From Candidula unifasciata (Eukaryota > Mollusca > Gastropoda > Stylommatophora > Geomitridae): a DNA stretch of 64,000 bases. Position numbers and translations under genes: made by a program. This document shows, in pieces, positions 34,300-45,570 of the stretch. The stretch lies in NCBI GenBank assembly GCA_905116865.2, contig CAJHNH020008456.1:52501-116500 (forward strand). Direction: 5' to 3'. Numbering within the stretch: the first letter of the stretch is position 1; the number at the start of each line of letters is the position of its first letter. The notes under the pieces were generated by a model. The model was given only the letters and a program-made list of their open reading frames with translations, ran no database searches and was not told the DNA's origin.

Positions 34300-34478
34300 A
34301 AGAGGCAGGGGAAGACCAAGAAGAATATGGATTGGAGGAGTCACGGACAACTTGAGATTTCATAACATCACGGCATATGAAGCGACTGAGCGCGCCCTGG
34401 CTCGGTTGCCGATCATCAGATAGACTGCGACGCCTAGCGGCACAAGCAGATTTTGACAAAAGAAGAAGAAGAAGTGAG
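34300..34478 (+). mobile_element. LINE C-terminal tail ending in (GAA)n
   Basis: A plus frame reads RGRGRPRRIWIGGVTDNLRF and then HNITAYEATERALARLPIIR, the basic motif and alpha-helical end common at the C-terminus of LINE ORF2. It is followed by a short non-coding segment and an aagaagaagaag tail at 34459-34474, the same kind of tail as at 9910 and 43095. Confidence 0.75.
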
Positions 34479-34624
34479 AGACGAAACATAAATAACATAA
34501 CCAAGAACGGAATGGTAAAACTAATGGTAGTCATCATGGTGATAAAAAATTTTTTAAAAAGGAAAAACATGGTAATAGTAAAAATAATATAAAAATGGCA
34601 GAAATTAATCGAAACGTAAAAATA
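34479..34624. other. A-rich unassigned DNA
   Basis: Short A-rich segment between two mobile-element fragments. Nothing recognised. Confidence 0.4.
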
Positions 34625-34815
34625 ATAAGAATCTTTTCCTCTTTGCATTCACCGGCTGTGAAACCTGGCGGTAAATCCTGGTTGTTCGTCCATTTAGACT
34701 TTTGGTAGTTTAACAGGACCTGAGTTTTGCGTGTACATCCGTTTTACTGGCTTATTGTTCCCTGCTTCTCAGGGCGATGCACTCCGAATTTGAAGGAAGA
34801 CGTTTTTTCTATCTC
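34625..34815 (-). mobile_element. Third, diverged copy of the GAA-tailed element
   Basis: It shares with 16880-17170 the order caccggctgtgaaacctggc, then cctggttgttcgtccattta, then gtgtacatccgttttac and gttccctgcttctcaggg. It is more diverged, and the tail side is reduced to a ttcctcttt remnant. Confidence 0.55.
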
Positions 34816-34829
34816 TTTGATGACTGTGG

Positions 34830-34831
34830 CC

Positions 34832-34866
<35 letters not shown>

Positions 34867-34985
34867 TTTCTATAATAATAATATTCTTCGATAATATTAA
34901 TACTTTTCTATAATAATAATAATAATTATAATAATAATAATAATTATTATTATTATTAATATTATTATTTTTATTATTATTATTA
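34830..34985. repeat. ATA/ATT microsatellite
   Basis: AT-rich trinucleotide repeats, ATA first and ATT later, with interruptions. The two halves are partly complementary and could fold back on each other. Confidence 0.95.
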
Positions 34986-35014
34986 GACGCGTGCTGAAAA
35001 GTATTCCAGCTGGG

Positions 35015-35320
35015 ATCAGAACACGAAAACTGTAAATGAGCTGATTATCCAATGGAAACCATACGGTTTGACCATCAGAACACGAAAACTGTAAATGAGC
35101 TGATTATCCAATGGAAACCATACGGTTTGACCATCAGAACACGAAAACTGTAAATGAGCTGATTATCCAATGGAAACCATACGGTTTGACCATCAGAACA
35201 CGAAAACTGTAAATGAGCTGATTATCCAATGGAAACCATACGGTTTGACCATCAGAACACGAAAACTGTAAATGAGCTGATTATCCAATGGAAACCATAC
35301 GGTTTGACCATCAGAACAAG
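35015..35320. repeat. Minisatellite, 59-bp unit, 5 copies
   Basis: The unit holds aacacgaaaactgtaaatga, gctgattatccaatggaaac and catacggtttgaccatcag. The copies are essentially identical, which indicates very recent expansion or homogenisation. Confidence 0.97.
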
Positions 35321-35564
35321 ACTTTGTGGCGGTAATAAAGATATTGGTTTCCCTTCTGTGGTCAGAACTATTGAAATAAGAAAAAAGGCTAGTTTAAATG
35401 CCATTTATAAATTTCCATGCGATGCCCAAGGAACGGAAAGGCTTCCTATTGATTACCACAATACGAGCGTTATTTGACAGCTAGTGGCATACATTAAGTT
35501 TCACGACTGACAAGTCAATCATTTCATGGTCTAGAATAAACCACTGGAGGAATTAATCGACAGG
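35321..35564. other. Spacer between arrays
   Basis: Single-copy. The frame 35229-35477 runs out of the 59-bp array and shows no recognisable domain. Confidence 0.45.
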
Positions 35565-37065
35565 GTCTGGATCACGAATAGGCATGTTTTGTGTCTAGAG
35601 TGGGAGTAAGGTAGTGTTGTGTGCATCTACAAGGTGTGGATCACGAATAGGCATGTTTTGTGTCTAGAGTGGGAGTAAGGTAGTGTTGTGTGCATCTACA
35701 AGGTGTGGATCACGAATAGGCATGTTTTGTGTCTAGAGTGGGAGTAAGGTAGTGTTGTGTGCATCTACAAGGTCTGGATCATGAAAAGGCATGTTTTGTG
35801 TCTAGAGTGGGAGTAAGTTAGTGTTGTGTGCATCTACAAGGTCTGGATCATGAACAGGCATGTTTTGTGTCTAGAGTGGGAGTAAGGTAGTGTTGTGTGC
35901 ATCTACATGGTGTGGATCATGAACAGGCATGTTTTGTGTCTAGAGTGGGAGTAAGGTAGTGTTGTGTGCATCTACATGGTGTGGATCACGAATAGACATG
36001 TTTTGTGTCTAGAGTGGGAGTAAGATAGTGTTGTGTGCATCTACAAGGTCTGGATTACGAATAGGCGTGTTTTCTGTCTAGAGTGGGAGTAAGGTAGTGT
36101 TGTGTGCATCGACATGGTGTGGATCATGAACAGGCATGTTTTGTGTCTAGAGTGGGAGTAAGGTAGTGTTGTGTGCATCGACATGGTCTGGATCATGAAC
36201 AGGCATGTTTTGTGTCTAGAGTGGGAGTAAGGTAGTGTTGTGTGCATCGACATGGTGTGGATCATGAACAGGCATGTTTTGTGTCTAGAGTGGGAGAAAG
36301 GTAGTGTTGTGTGCATTGACATGGTCTGGATCATGAACAGGCATGTTTTGTGTCTAGAGTGGGAGTAAGGTAGTGTTGTGTGCATCTACATGGTGTGGAT
36401 CATGAATAGGCATGTTTTGTGTCTAGAGTGGGAGTAAGGTAGTGTTGTGTGCATTGACATGGTCTGGATCATGAACAGGCATGTTTTGTGTCTAGAGTGG
36501 GAGTAAGGTAGTGTTGTGTGCATCTACATGGTGTGGATCATGAATAGGCATGTTTTGTGTCTAGAGTGGGAGTAAGGTAGTGTTGTGTGCATCTTCATGG
36601 TGTGGATCATGAATAGGCATGTTTTGTGTCTAGAGTGGGAGTAAGGTAGTGTTGTGTGCATCTACATGGTGTGGATCATGAACAGGCATGTTTTGTGTCT
36701 AGAGTGGGAGTAAGGTAGTGTTGTGTGCATCTACATGGTGTGGATCATGAACAGGCATGTTTTGTGTCTAGAGTGGGAGTAAGGTAGTGTTGTGTGCATC
36801 TACATGGTGTGGATCATGAACAGGCATGTTTTGTGTCTAGAGTGGGAGTAAGGTAGTGTTGTGTGCATCTACATGGTGTGGATCATGAACAGGCATGTTT
36901 TTGTGTCTAGAGTGGGAGTAAGGTAGTGTTGTGTGCATCGACATGGTCTGGATCATGAACAGGCATGTTTTGTGTCTAGAGTGGGAGTAAGGTAGTGTTG
37001 TGTGCATCGACAGGGTCTGAATCATGAACAGGCATGTTTTGTGGTCTAGAGTGGGAGTAAAGCAG
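35565..37065. repeat. Minisatellite, 69-bp unit, about 22 copies
   Basis: The unit holds ggcatgttttgtgtctagag, tgggagtaaggtagtgttgt and gtgcatctacatggtgtgga. The spacing is 69 bp (35581, 35650). Variants cacgaatagg, catgaatagg and catgaacagg mark blocks of copies. The minus strand is open for stretches of up to 114 codons. Confidence 0.97.
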
Positions 37066-37083
37066 TGAGTGTTCTGTGTGCAT

Positions 37084-37097
37084 GGGGGGGGGGGGGG
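37084..37097. repeat. Poly-G tract, 14 G
   Basis: Lies between the end of the 69-bp array and the start of the SINE at 37120. Confidence 0.93.
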
Positions 37098-37119
37098 TAT
37101 GTTTTTGACGAGTATGTCT

Positions 37120-37415
37120 TTTAATTGAGAGTCGCTATGGCGTTGGCGGCTAGACGCCCTCCTGCGGATCGGAAGGTCGTGGGTTCGTATTCTGACAGAG
37201 CCGGACTTTTAAAAAAAAATGACCTCAACTTTCAGGTCGATGCAGCCTTGAGTGGGTAGCAGGTGAAACTCTGGGAAGTAAAGACGGCCGGCGTGACGCA
37301 GACCCCATCAGCAACTAATTACCGATTGGTCTATAAAACTATTGGTCTAGCCTTAAATTTCCAATATACCCAAAGGAGTGAAAAGGGGACCTTTACCTTT
37401 ATGTGTCTTAGATAA
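37120..37415 (+). mobile_element. tRNA-derived SINE, family 2, near full length
   Basis: The head is at about 37129-37200, with gtcgctatggcgttggcggc and box B ggttcgtattc. The body has ccttgagtgggtagcaggtg, aaagacggccggcgtgacgc and gattggtctataaaactatt, and ends in ggacctttacctttatg. Confidence 0.88.
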
Positions 37416-37753
37416 CCGTCTTGTATTTAGGCTGCTCTGTGATTGTTCTTGAAGATTATTTAGATGTCTGTATTCGAAATGAGGGGGATGATTAAGTGGC
37501 TGCAGAATATGTTGACGGCTGTCCTATTTTGAGTAAACAAGGTTATGGGAAAGACCTCTCTCCGACGGATGGACAGTTCTTCCCCCCCTCCCCCCCTTTT
37601 CCTCTTTCTTCGCTAAGATCCTTCCCAGTCCTAGTTTGTGTTCGTTGTATTCAAAACCTGGACATGTTTAAATATGATTACACACAGATACATCAAACAG
37701 ACATACATTACAGAAAAAACAATAACAAGGCAAGCTAGCAAATGATAACTTAC
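37416..37753. other. Probable start of an intron, minus strand
   Basis: If the exon at 37754-37841 is real, its first intron begins at 37753 and runs leftward through this stretch and into the array. No second exon was recognised. Confidence 0.4.
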
Positions 37754-37841
37754 TTGGGAGAAATCCATACACAGCGAGAACCACGAGACCAATGGCAGCG
37801 TTGTAAAGCATGCTATGTAATCCGCGAGCCACAGTGTCCAT
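37754..37841 (-). CDS. Candidate first coding exon with hydrophobic N-terminus
   Basis: From the ATG at 37841 the minus strand reads 29 codons plus one base: MDTVARGLHSMLYN, then AAIGLVVLAVYGFLP. It then meets a strong splice donor, exon end CCAA and intron GTAAGT (GT at 37753-37752). The ATG has G at -3 and G at +4, and an in-frame TAG lies four codons upstream, so the start is well defined. Residues 15-29 form one hydrophobic segment, which would act as a secretion signal or membrane anchor. The exon ends in phase 1. It overlaps no repeat. I do not recognise the protein, and later exons must lie further left, possibly beyond the window. Confidence 0.6.
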
Positions 37842-38059
37842 CGCTGACCCCTATACTAGCGTGTCCTGCCAACAGACTAGCGCTCACACTTTAGCCACTA
37901 CAGCCAGGCCTGACCTCATCTGTCCACCGAGTCTAGCACCAAGCTGTCAGTAAATAGGCGTCCCTCACCCCTCGACTCCGTCAGAAAGTTACACAACCAG
38001 ACTGGATATTACATTTAAGATGAACTTCAAAAAGTCAGTCAAATCAGGGAAGCCGTTAA
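37842..38059 (-). promoter_or_regulatory. Possible 5' UTR and promoter region of the minus-strand gene
   Basis: Single-copy, with moderate GC and CpG in the part next to the ATG. No TATA box is seen at a sensible distance. The role is inferred only from position upstream of the candidate first exon. Confidence 0.3.
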
Positions 38060-38690
38060 ACATGTTATCACCGGTCCCAGCCAATAATGTGATTCAACCA
38101 GTCTAGAGACATCACCGGTCCCAGCCAATAATGTGATTAAACCAGTCTAGAGATAACACCGGTCCCAGCCAATAATGTGATCCAACCAGTCTAGAGATAA
38201 CACCGGCCCCAGCTAATAATGTGATCAAACCAGTCTAGAGATAACACCGGTCCCAGCCAATAATGTGATTTAACCAGTCTAGAGACATCACCGGTCCCAG
38301 CCAATAATGTGATTCAACCAGTCTAGAGATAACACCGGTCCCAGCCAATAATGTGATTCAACCAGTCGAGAGATATCACCGGTCCCAGGAAATAATGTGA
38401 TCCAACCAGTCTAGAGATAACACCGGTCCCAGCCAATAATGTGATCCAACCAGTCTAGAGATAACACCGGTCCCAGCCAATAATGTGATTCAACCAGTCT
38501 AGAGACATCACCGGTCCCAGCCAATAATGTGATCCAACCAGTCTAGAGATAACACCGGTCCCAGCCAATAATGTGATTCAACCAGTCTAGAGACATCACC
38601 GGTCCCAGCCAATAGTGTGATTCAACCAGTCTAGAGATAACACCGGTCCCAGCCAATAATGTGATTCAACCAGTCTAGAGATAACACCAG
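38060..38690. repeat. Minisatellite, 44-bp unit, about 14 copies
   Basis: The unit holds agataacaccggtcccagcc and aataatgtgattcaaccagt. Two variants, agataac and agacatc, are interspersed. It lies upstream of the candidate first exon. Confidence 0.97.
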
Positions 38691-38904
38691 TCACTTCACA
38701 CAGGTCACAGTTCTGTTGCTTCTGTTGGGAATAAAAATAAAAATAACAGCATTGAAGACATGCACATGACAGATTCAATTAAACATTTCAGTAATAACAT
38801 GCAATTTAAAAATTAATTTGCAGGCTTAGGTCAAATAGAGGAGAGACGTTCCCTGAAAGTCCCATGCTGGCTGGGCACTGGAGTTATCACACCAAGAAGT
38901 CTAT
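38691..38904. other. Spacer between two 44-bp arrays
   Basis: Single-copy. On the minus strand a pyrimidine-rich tract ending in cccaacag (about 38750-38726) resembles a splice acceptor. Nothing else supports an exon. Confidence 0.4.
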
Positions 38905-40590
38905 CCATTATGTCAGAACTAACGTCATCAGAGAATCAAGATCTGTGTCCATGGTGTCAGAACTAACGTCATCAGAGAGTCAAGATCTGTGTCCATGGTG
39001 TCAGAACTAACGTCATCAGAGAGTCAAGATCTGTGTCCATGGTGTCAGAACTAACGTCATCAGAGAGTCAAGATCTGTGTCCATGGTGTGAGAACTAACG
39101 TCATCAGAGAGTCAAGATCTGTGTCCATGGTGTCAGAACTAACGTCATCAGAGAGTCAAGATCTGTGTCCATGGTGTCAGAACTAACGTCATCAGAGAGT
39201 CAAGATCTGTGTCCATGGTGTGAGAACTAACGTCATCAGAGAGTCAAGATCTGTGTCCATGGTGTCAGAACTAACATCATCAGAGAGTCAAGATCTGTGT
39301 CCATGGTGTCAAAACTAACATAATCAGAGAGTCAAGATCTGTGTCCATGGTGTCAGAACTAACGTCATCAGAGAGTCAAGATCTGTGTCCATGGTGTCAG
39401 AACTAACGTCATCAGAGAGTCAAGATCTGTGTCCATGGTGTCAGAACTAACGTCATCAGAGAGTCAAGATCTGTGTCCATGGTGTCAGAACTAACATCAT
39501 CAGAGAATCTAGATCTGTGTCCATGGTGTCAGAACTAACGTCATCAGAGAGTCAAGATCTGTGTCCATGGTGTCAGAACTAACGTCATCAGAGAGTCAAG
39601 ATCTGTGTCCATGGTGTCAGAACTAACGTCATCAGAGAGTCAAGATCTGTGTCCATGGTGTCAGAACTAACGTCATCAGAGAGTCAAGATCTGTGTCCAT
39701 GGTGTCAGAACTAACGTCCTCAGAGAATCAAGAACTGTGTCCATGGTGTCAGAACTAACGTCATCAGAGAGTCAAGATCTGTGTCCATGGTGTCAGAACT
39801 AACGTCATCAGAGAGTCAAGATCTGTGTCCACGGTGTCAGAACTAACGTCATCAGAGAGTCAAGATCTGTGTCCATGGTGTCAGAACTAACGTCATCAGA
39901 GAGTCAAGATCTGTGTCCATGGTGTCAGAACTAACGTCATCAGAGAGTCAAGATCTGTGTCCATGGTGTCAGAACTTACATCATCAGAGAATCTAGATCT
40001 GTGTCCATTATGTCAGAACTAACATAATCAGAGAGTCAAGATCTGTGTCCATGGTGTCAAAACTAACATAATCAGAGAGTCAAGATCTGTGTCCATGGTG
40101 TCAGAACTAACGTCATCAGAGAGTCAAGATCTGTGTCCATGGTGTCAGAACTAACGTCATCAGAGAGTCAAGATCTGTGTCCATGGTGTCAAAACTAACA
40201 TAATCAGAGAGTCAAGATCTGTGTCCATGGTGTCAGAACTAACGTCATCAGAGAGTCAAGATCTGTGTCCATGGTGTCAGAACTAACATCATCAGAGAAT
40301 CTAGATCTGTGTCCATTATGTCAGAACTAACGTCATCAGAGAGTCAAGATCTGTGTCCATGGTGTCAGAACTAACGTCATCAGAGAGTCAAGATCTGTGT
40401 CCATGGTGTCAGAACTAACGTCATCAGAGAGTCAAGATCTGTGTCCATGGTGTCAGAACTAACGTCATCAGAGAGTCAAGATCTGTGTCCATGGTGTCAG
40501 AACTAACGTCATCAGAGAATCAAGAACTGTGTCCATGGTGTCAGAACTAACATCATCAGAGAGTCAAGATCTGTGCATCCATGGTGTTAT
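38905..40590. repeat. Minisatellite, 44-bp unit, about 38 copies
   Basis: The unit holds tcagaactaacgtcatcaga, gagtcaagatctgtgtccat and ggtg. It has the same length as the neighbouring array but an unrelated sequence. A variant with aaaactaacataatc recurs near 39310, 40059 and 40190, showing block copying. Confidence 0.97.
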
Positions 40591-41084
40591 AAGTAACATT
40601 AATAGAGGGTTACAAAGTGTATGCATGGCTGGAGAAAGACTCTTTACTTGTTTAGATACAAACATTTGACTAAACCTGTTGGTCTGACACGTTGAAACAA
40701 AAACAACATATGGAGTCATTCGCGACTGTCCGCGTATCGCCTCAAGTACATTTTGCCAACTGTATGTTGAACTTTAGAGCGTCGATGTATGGAAACCAGT
40801 AGGGGTTGGGACATGGGGGGTGGGGGGGGGGGAGGAGTATTTGGGGTCGGATGTAAAGGTGATCCTGGTTTCGTTATGAACATCTGTACTGCGCCCTGCT
40901 ATAAACTATTGACAGATTAGCCTTGTCTAAGAGATAAGTCTGTATTAATGCAACCCTTTAGCGGTTCTTGTAAAGACCCAAAATAGAAGTTATTGCCCAA
41001 TAATGATCGGATTATTTAGACCTATTTGCCTGCTGGAACTATCAAGACGTTCTTACCGAATCTTCATTGTCGAGATGACTGGAG
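40591..41084. other. Single-copy DNA with G-rich tract
   Basis: A G-rich run lies at about 40815-40832. No coding signal was recognised. Confidence 0.5.
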
Positions 41085-41895
41085 ACAAACAGTTCAAGGT
41101 AAAATAGTTCGATGTGAAAACAGCTGGAGTTAAAACAGTTCAAGATAAAACAGCTTTATATGAAAACAGTTTGAGGTTACACAGTTTAAGGTAGAATAGT
41201 TCGATGTGAAAACAGCTGGAGGTAAAACAGTTCAAGGTAAAATAGTTCAATGTGAAAACAGCTGGAGGTAAAACAGTTCAAGGTAGAACAACTCAATATG
41301 AAAACGGAGGTAACACAGTTCAGGGTAAAATAGTTGGATGTGAAAACAGCTGGAAGTAAAACAGTTCAATGTAAAAAAGTTTGATGTGAAAACAGCTTGA
41401 GAAGGTAAAATAATTTGATGTGAAAACAGCTAGAGGTAAAACAGTTGAAGGTAAACTATATCAATATTAAAACAGTTGGAGGTAACACAGCTCAAGGTAA
41501 AATAGTTCTATATCGAACCAGCTAGAGGTAAAACAGTTTAAGGTAAAATAGTTCAATGTGAAAACAGCTGGATGTAAAAAAGTTTAAGGTAAAATAGTTC
41601 AATGTGAAAATAGCTGGAGGTAAAAAAGTTCAATGTAAAATAGTTTGATCTGACACTAGTTAGAGGTAAAAAAAAAATTATGATTAAATAGTTCGATGTG
41701 AAAACAGCTGGTGATAAAACAGTTCAAGATAAAATAGTTCAATGTGAAAACAGCTGGAGGTAAAACAGTTCAATGTAAAATAGTTTGATCTGACACTAGT
41801 TAGAGGTAAAAAAAAAATTATGATTAAATAGTTCGATGTGAAAACAGCTGGAGGTAAAACAGATAAAAGTAAAATAGTTCAACGTGAACAATTAC
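41085..41895. repeat. Degenerate minisatellite, about 46-bp unit
   Basis: The units contain ggtaaaatagttcaatgtga and aaacagctggaggtaaaaca, with many substitutions and indels. A longer block (tagtttgatctgacactagt onward) occurs twice, 140 bp apart (41641 and 41781), showing a recent three-unit duplication within an old array. Confidence 0.92.
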
Positions 41896-42804
41896 ATGGT
41901 ATAACGTGCATAACAATTAAAAGGCGAAAAGATGACATCAAATTACATGGAAATAAAACACGCACGCACACACACACAAACCACACACACACGCGCGCGC
42001 GCGCCTGCACACACACACACACAAAGTTCTGCATTACAGCTTCTCGCTGTTCCACAGCCTACTTGAGTGTTCAGTAACGCAATCCTTTTTGAATTACTTT
42101 TCTCTCTGCTTCCAGGCTGACCTCTTATCTCCCCTGCCTTTATTACATCAGCACACCCTCCTGACGTCTGGTGATTCGATTGTCGACAAGGCGCGAACAT
42201 TTTGGCTCCCCACAGATACTGCTGAAATTGGGTTTCCTTGACCTACACGCAAATATTGATGAACTCAGCGATCATCAAGACAGAATGTTGAGGAATTCCT
42301 ATTAAATGCACTCGTTTACTAGACGGCTATCCTTTGAGACTGCTAACCTATGAAGCATCCCATTGTATGAGCTCCCTTACCACAATTAACTCTTACAGTT
42401 CTCAAGCAGGCGATCTCAATGCGCATCGCCACGTCGGTTAGCCTGCCTAGTATGATTTCTGGGAGAAGGAACTCACCCAGGGCTGAGTAATACGTCAATA
42501 AAAACACACACGCACAAATAGGCCTACGTAGGTCACAGAACCAGCCTGACCCATTCAGTCATGACATACTGAGGTTATTTACTCATACATTTCTCTCCTT
42601 TCAGGTCTTCTACTCATTATCTAGTCCATTTATTACAGTTATTAATTATTTTCATGTCTAATGCTTATCTAATCGACTAGTTAATCTTATCTGTTCGATC
42701 AATATATATTATCTAGTCGATCAGTTACAAATTGTCTAAAGTGGGTGTGACTAAACAGTTGATCGCTTGCTGCTTATTTTGTAGCATTCAGACTTGAAAA
42801 CGAC
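41896..42804. other. Single-copy DNA with AC/GC microsatellite
   Basis: An AC tract with a short cgcgcgcgcg core lies at about 41960-42022. The rest has no recognised gene. Confidence 0.55.
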
Positions 42805-43097
42805 ATTTATAACATTTTGAAATCACCACTGATCACTGGCATCATGAGGTCTAATAAATATCTGGCGCATATTGCAGATGACAGCGAGGTAAAAACTGTA
42901 TACACGAGGGAGCTGAATTGTCGTAGATCACGAGGCAGACCAAAAAGACGATAGAGAGATAATGTCCAGACAGACCTACAAACACTTGGTGTCACCAACT
43001 GGAAACAGAAGGCCAGCCAGAGAGATCAAAAGGAGGCGGGTGATATCTGTATCACTCAGTCTCAAGAGCTGAAAGTGCTGAAGAAGAAGAAGAAGCA
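42805..43097 (+). mobile_element. LINE C-terminal tail ending in (GAA)n
   Basis: Plus frames read SPLITGIMRSNKYLAHIA, DDSEVKTVYTRELNCRR, then SRGRPKRR, a stop, and DNVQTDLQTLGVTNWKQ. This is the basic C-terminal region of LINE ORF2 and is closely related to the minus-strand fragment at 44948-45570 (SPLITGIM and DDREVKSVFTREMNGRR). It ends with gaagaagaagaagaag at 43081-43096. A stop and a small deletion show it is dead. Confidence 0.82.
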
Positions 43098-43354
43098 TTC
43101 TGTATACAAACCCTAGTTACCTCCCAAGGGACAACAACTCCTCACTTTACATCCCACCTCCACCATCTCTCTTGTTACTGCTTCTAATCCATCTTCTTTG
43201 GACCACCTCTTATCATTCCACCTTAGCCACGTATGGATTTCGATGTTTCCTTCGAAGTCGCCGGTGAACACATAGAAGAAGAAGACCATTATTTATCATG
43301 AAACCACTTCTACTCCGGTCTTCAATCCGATATCCACTAACTCCTATGAAATTA
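43098..43354. other. Spacer with short GAA-tail fragment
   Basis: The stretch ccttcgaagtcgccggtgaa followed by a tagaagaagaag tail (about 43250-43286) resembles the 3' end of the GAA-tailed element. The fragment is too short to be certain. Confidence 0.4.
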
Positions 43355-43800
43355 CTTCTGATGCTACAACTTTACACTTCACCTCCACTGTCTCCCTTGA
43401 GACTGTCTGATGCTCTAACTTTACACTTCACCTCCACTGTCTCCCTTGAGACTGTCTGATGCTACAACCTTACACTTCACCTCCACTGTTTCCCTTGAGA
43501 CTGTCTGATGCTACAACTTCACACTTCACCTCCACTGTTTCCCTTGAGACTGTCTGATCCTCGAACTTTACACTTCACCCCATATTGTCTCCCTTGAGTC
43601 TGTCTGATGCTACAACTTTACACTTCACCCCCACTGGCTCTCTTGAGACTGTCTGATGCTCCAACTTTACACTTCATCTCCACAGTCTCCCTTGAGACTG
43701 TGTGATGCTCTAACTTTACACTTCACCCCCACTGTCTCCCTTGGGATTGTCTGATCTTTCAACTTTACACTTCATTTCCACAGTCTCCCTTGAGACTATA
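43355..43800. repeat. Minisatellite, 49-bp unit, about 9 copies
   Basis: The unit holds tgatgctacaactttacact, tcacctccactgtctccctt and gagactgtc. The spacing is 49 bp (43360, 43409). Divergence between copies is moderate. Confidence 0.95.
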
Positions 43801-44199
43801 TCTCACCTGGAACTATATCTGCCACGGGATTATCTCTTATGATATATTTATACCCCCCCCACCCTCCTCCCCCCACCCCCAACCACTATCTCGCAAGAGA
43901 CCAACTTTAGTCCTAATCATTTAAAGAGAACATCCCAAACCATCAAACGCTTACGACCACACACAAATAACTACGACAGTCAGCCCAATTCTCAGACACA
44001 TGAGTAATTTTGTTAACGCTGGAATCAACAAATCAAGGACACTGACATTATTCTGTAGCACCGCTAGCAGCGACTTTGCATGCACGTGTTCTGTAGACTC
44101 CAAACCCTGCTCTATAGCAGCGGGTACGTCGCCAAAACTCGTAGAAGGCGGTTATTTACATAAGTACTGGTTTCTTCAGCAACTTTTTGTTTTTAGCTT
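43801..44199. other. Single-copy DNA with C-rich tract
   Basis: A C-rich stretch lies at 43853-43880. The plus frame 44000-44218 (72 codons) has no recognisable domain. Confidence 0.5.
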
Positions 44200-44835
44200 G
44201 TCATGTCAGAACTGTTGACAAACCTCCTTTGTGCTGGTCAGGTTAGAACTATTAACAAACCTCCTTTGTGCTGGTCAGGTTAGAACTGTTGACAAACCTC
44301 CTTTGTGCTGGTCAGGTCAGAACTGTTGACAAGCCTCCTTTGTGCTGGTCAGGTTAGAACTGTTGACAAACCTCCTTTGTGCTGGTCAGGTTAGAATTGA
44401 CAAACCTCCTTTGTGATGGTCAGGTTAGAACTGTTGACAAACCTCCTGTTTGCTGGTCAGGTTAGAACTGTTGACAAACCTCCTTTGTGCTGGTCAGGTT
44501 AGAACTATTGACAAACCTCCTTTTTGCTGGTCAGGTCAGAACTACTGACAAACCTCCTTTGTGCTGGTCAGGTTAGAACTATTAACAAACCTCCTTTGTG
44601 CTGGTCAGGTTAGAACTATTGACAAACCTCTTTTTATGCTGGTCAGGTTAGAACTATTGACAAACCTCCTTTGTGCTGGTCACGTTAGAACTATTGACAA
44701 ACCTCCTTTGTGCTGGTCAGTTTAGAACTATTCACAAAACTTTCTTGAGCTGGTCAGGTTAGAACTATTCACAAAACTTTCTTGAGCTGGTCAAGTTAGA
44801 ACTATTCACAAAACTCGTATGAGCTGGTTATGTCT
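44200..44835. repeat. Minisatellite, 37-bp unit, about 17 copies
   Basis: The unit holds ttgacaaacctcctttgtgc and tggtcaggttagaactg. The spacing is 37 bp (44215, 44252). The last three copies diverge to cacaaaactttcttgagctg. Confidence 0.96.
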
Positions 44836-44947
44836 GGCAGGGGTGGGTGGGGGCGCTAGGGGTAACTCACTGGCCCCTTACAAACATGTTGTAACAGGCG
44901 ATTTATTATGGGTTTTCTAAAATTAATAGTGTTTGCCAAAAGGTTCA
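44836..44947. other. Short spacer
   Basis: Single-copy sequence between the 37-bp array and the LINE fragment. Nothing recognised. Confidence 0.4.
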
Positions 44948-45570
44948 GATATTGCAAGCATTGTAAACCACAATATCTCTCCATTGTCTTTTTGGTTTGC
45001 CTCGTTGTCTACGGCCATTCATCTCCCTTGTGAATACACTTTTTACTTCTCTGTCATCTGACATTCTTTTAATATGCCCTAACCATTTCAGTCTATTAAC
45101 TATCATGATGCCAGTGATCAGTGGCGAATTAAACAGATTATGAATTTCGTTGTTGCTTCTCACTCTTCAAAACCGCAGTTTGCATCTTTCATGGGTCCAA
45201 AGATTCGTCGTAAGACTCTGTTTTCGAAAACCTGCAATAAGGCTTGATCTCTGTTAGTTGTGCTCCAAGTTTCAGAGCCATATAAAAACACTGGTTTTAT
45301 CAACGTTTTATATATTTTGATCTTGGTGTTGCCAGACAAACACTTTGACTTTAGCAGATGTTGAAAGGCATAGTTTACTTTATTTTCAGATTGTACTCTG
45401 GAGTGTATTTCTTCTCTCAGCATGTTGGAGCGGTTGAAGTTTGCACCCAAGTACTTATATGTTTCCGTTCGTTTGATTTTCTTATTATCGACTTGTATGT
45501 GGCCGGAGTTTGTATCCTTTCCCTGTCTAGTTATTATCATGTATTCGATCCGCCTAAATGGCAAAGAAAC
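44948..45570 (-). mobile_element. LINE reverse transcriptase C-terminal region, one frameshift
   Basis: On the minus strand the frame reads FRRIEYMIITRQG, KIKRTETYKYLGANFNRS, KIYKTLIKPVFLYGSETW and FENRVLRRIFGPMKDANC down to a stop at 45160-45162. It continues after a single-base shift as RSNNEIHNLFNSPLITGIM, RLKWLGHIKRM and GRRQRGKPKRQWRDIV. The YKYLG, LYGSETW and LGHIKRM blocks are LINE hallmarks. Only one lesion is visible, so this copy is younger than the relics at 8700 and 17690. The RT catalytic part is not present. Confidence 0.88.

Noticed and set aside
38726..38750. Splice acceptor for a 5' exon of the gene at 37754
   Set aside because: The pyrimidine tract and CAG fit, but no matching upstream exon or downstream donor with context was found.
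38060..40590. CRISPR-like arrays of short direct repeats
   Set aside because: The repeats are contiguous tandem units without unique spacers, no cas-like genes are present and the DNA is animal. The same applies to the other arrays.
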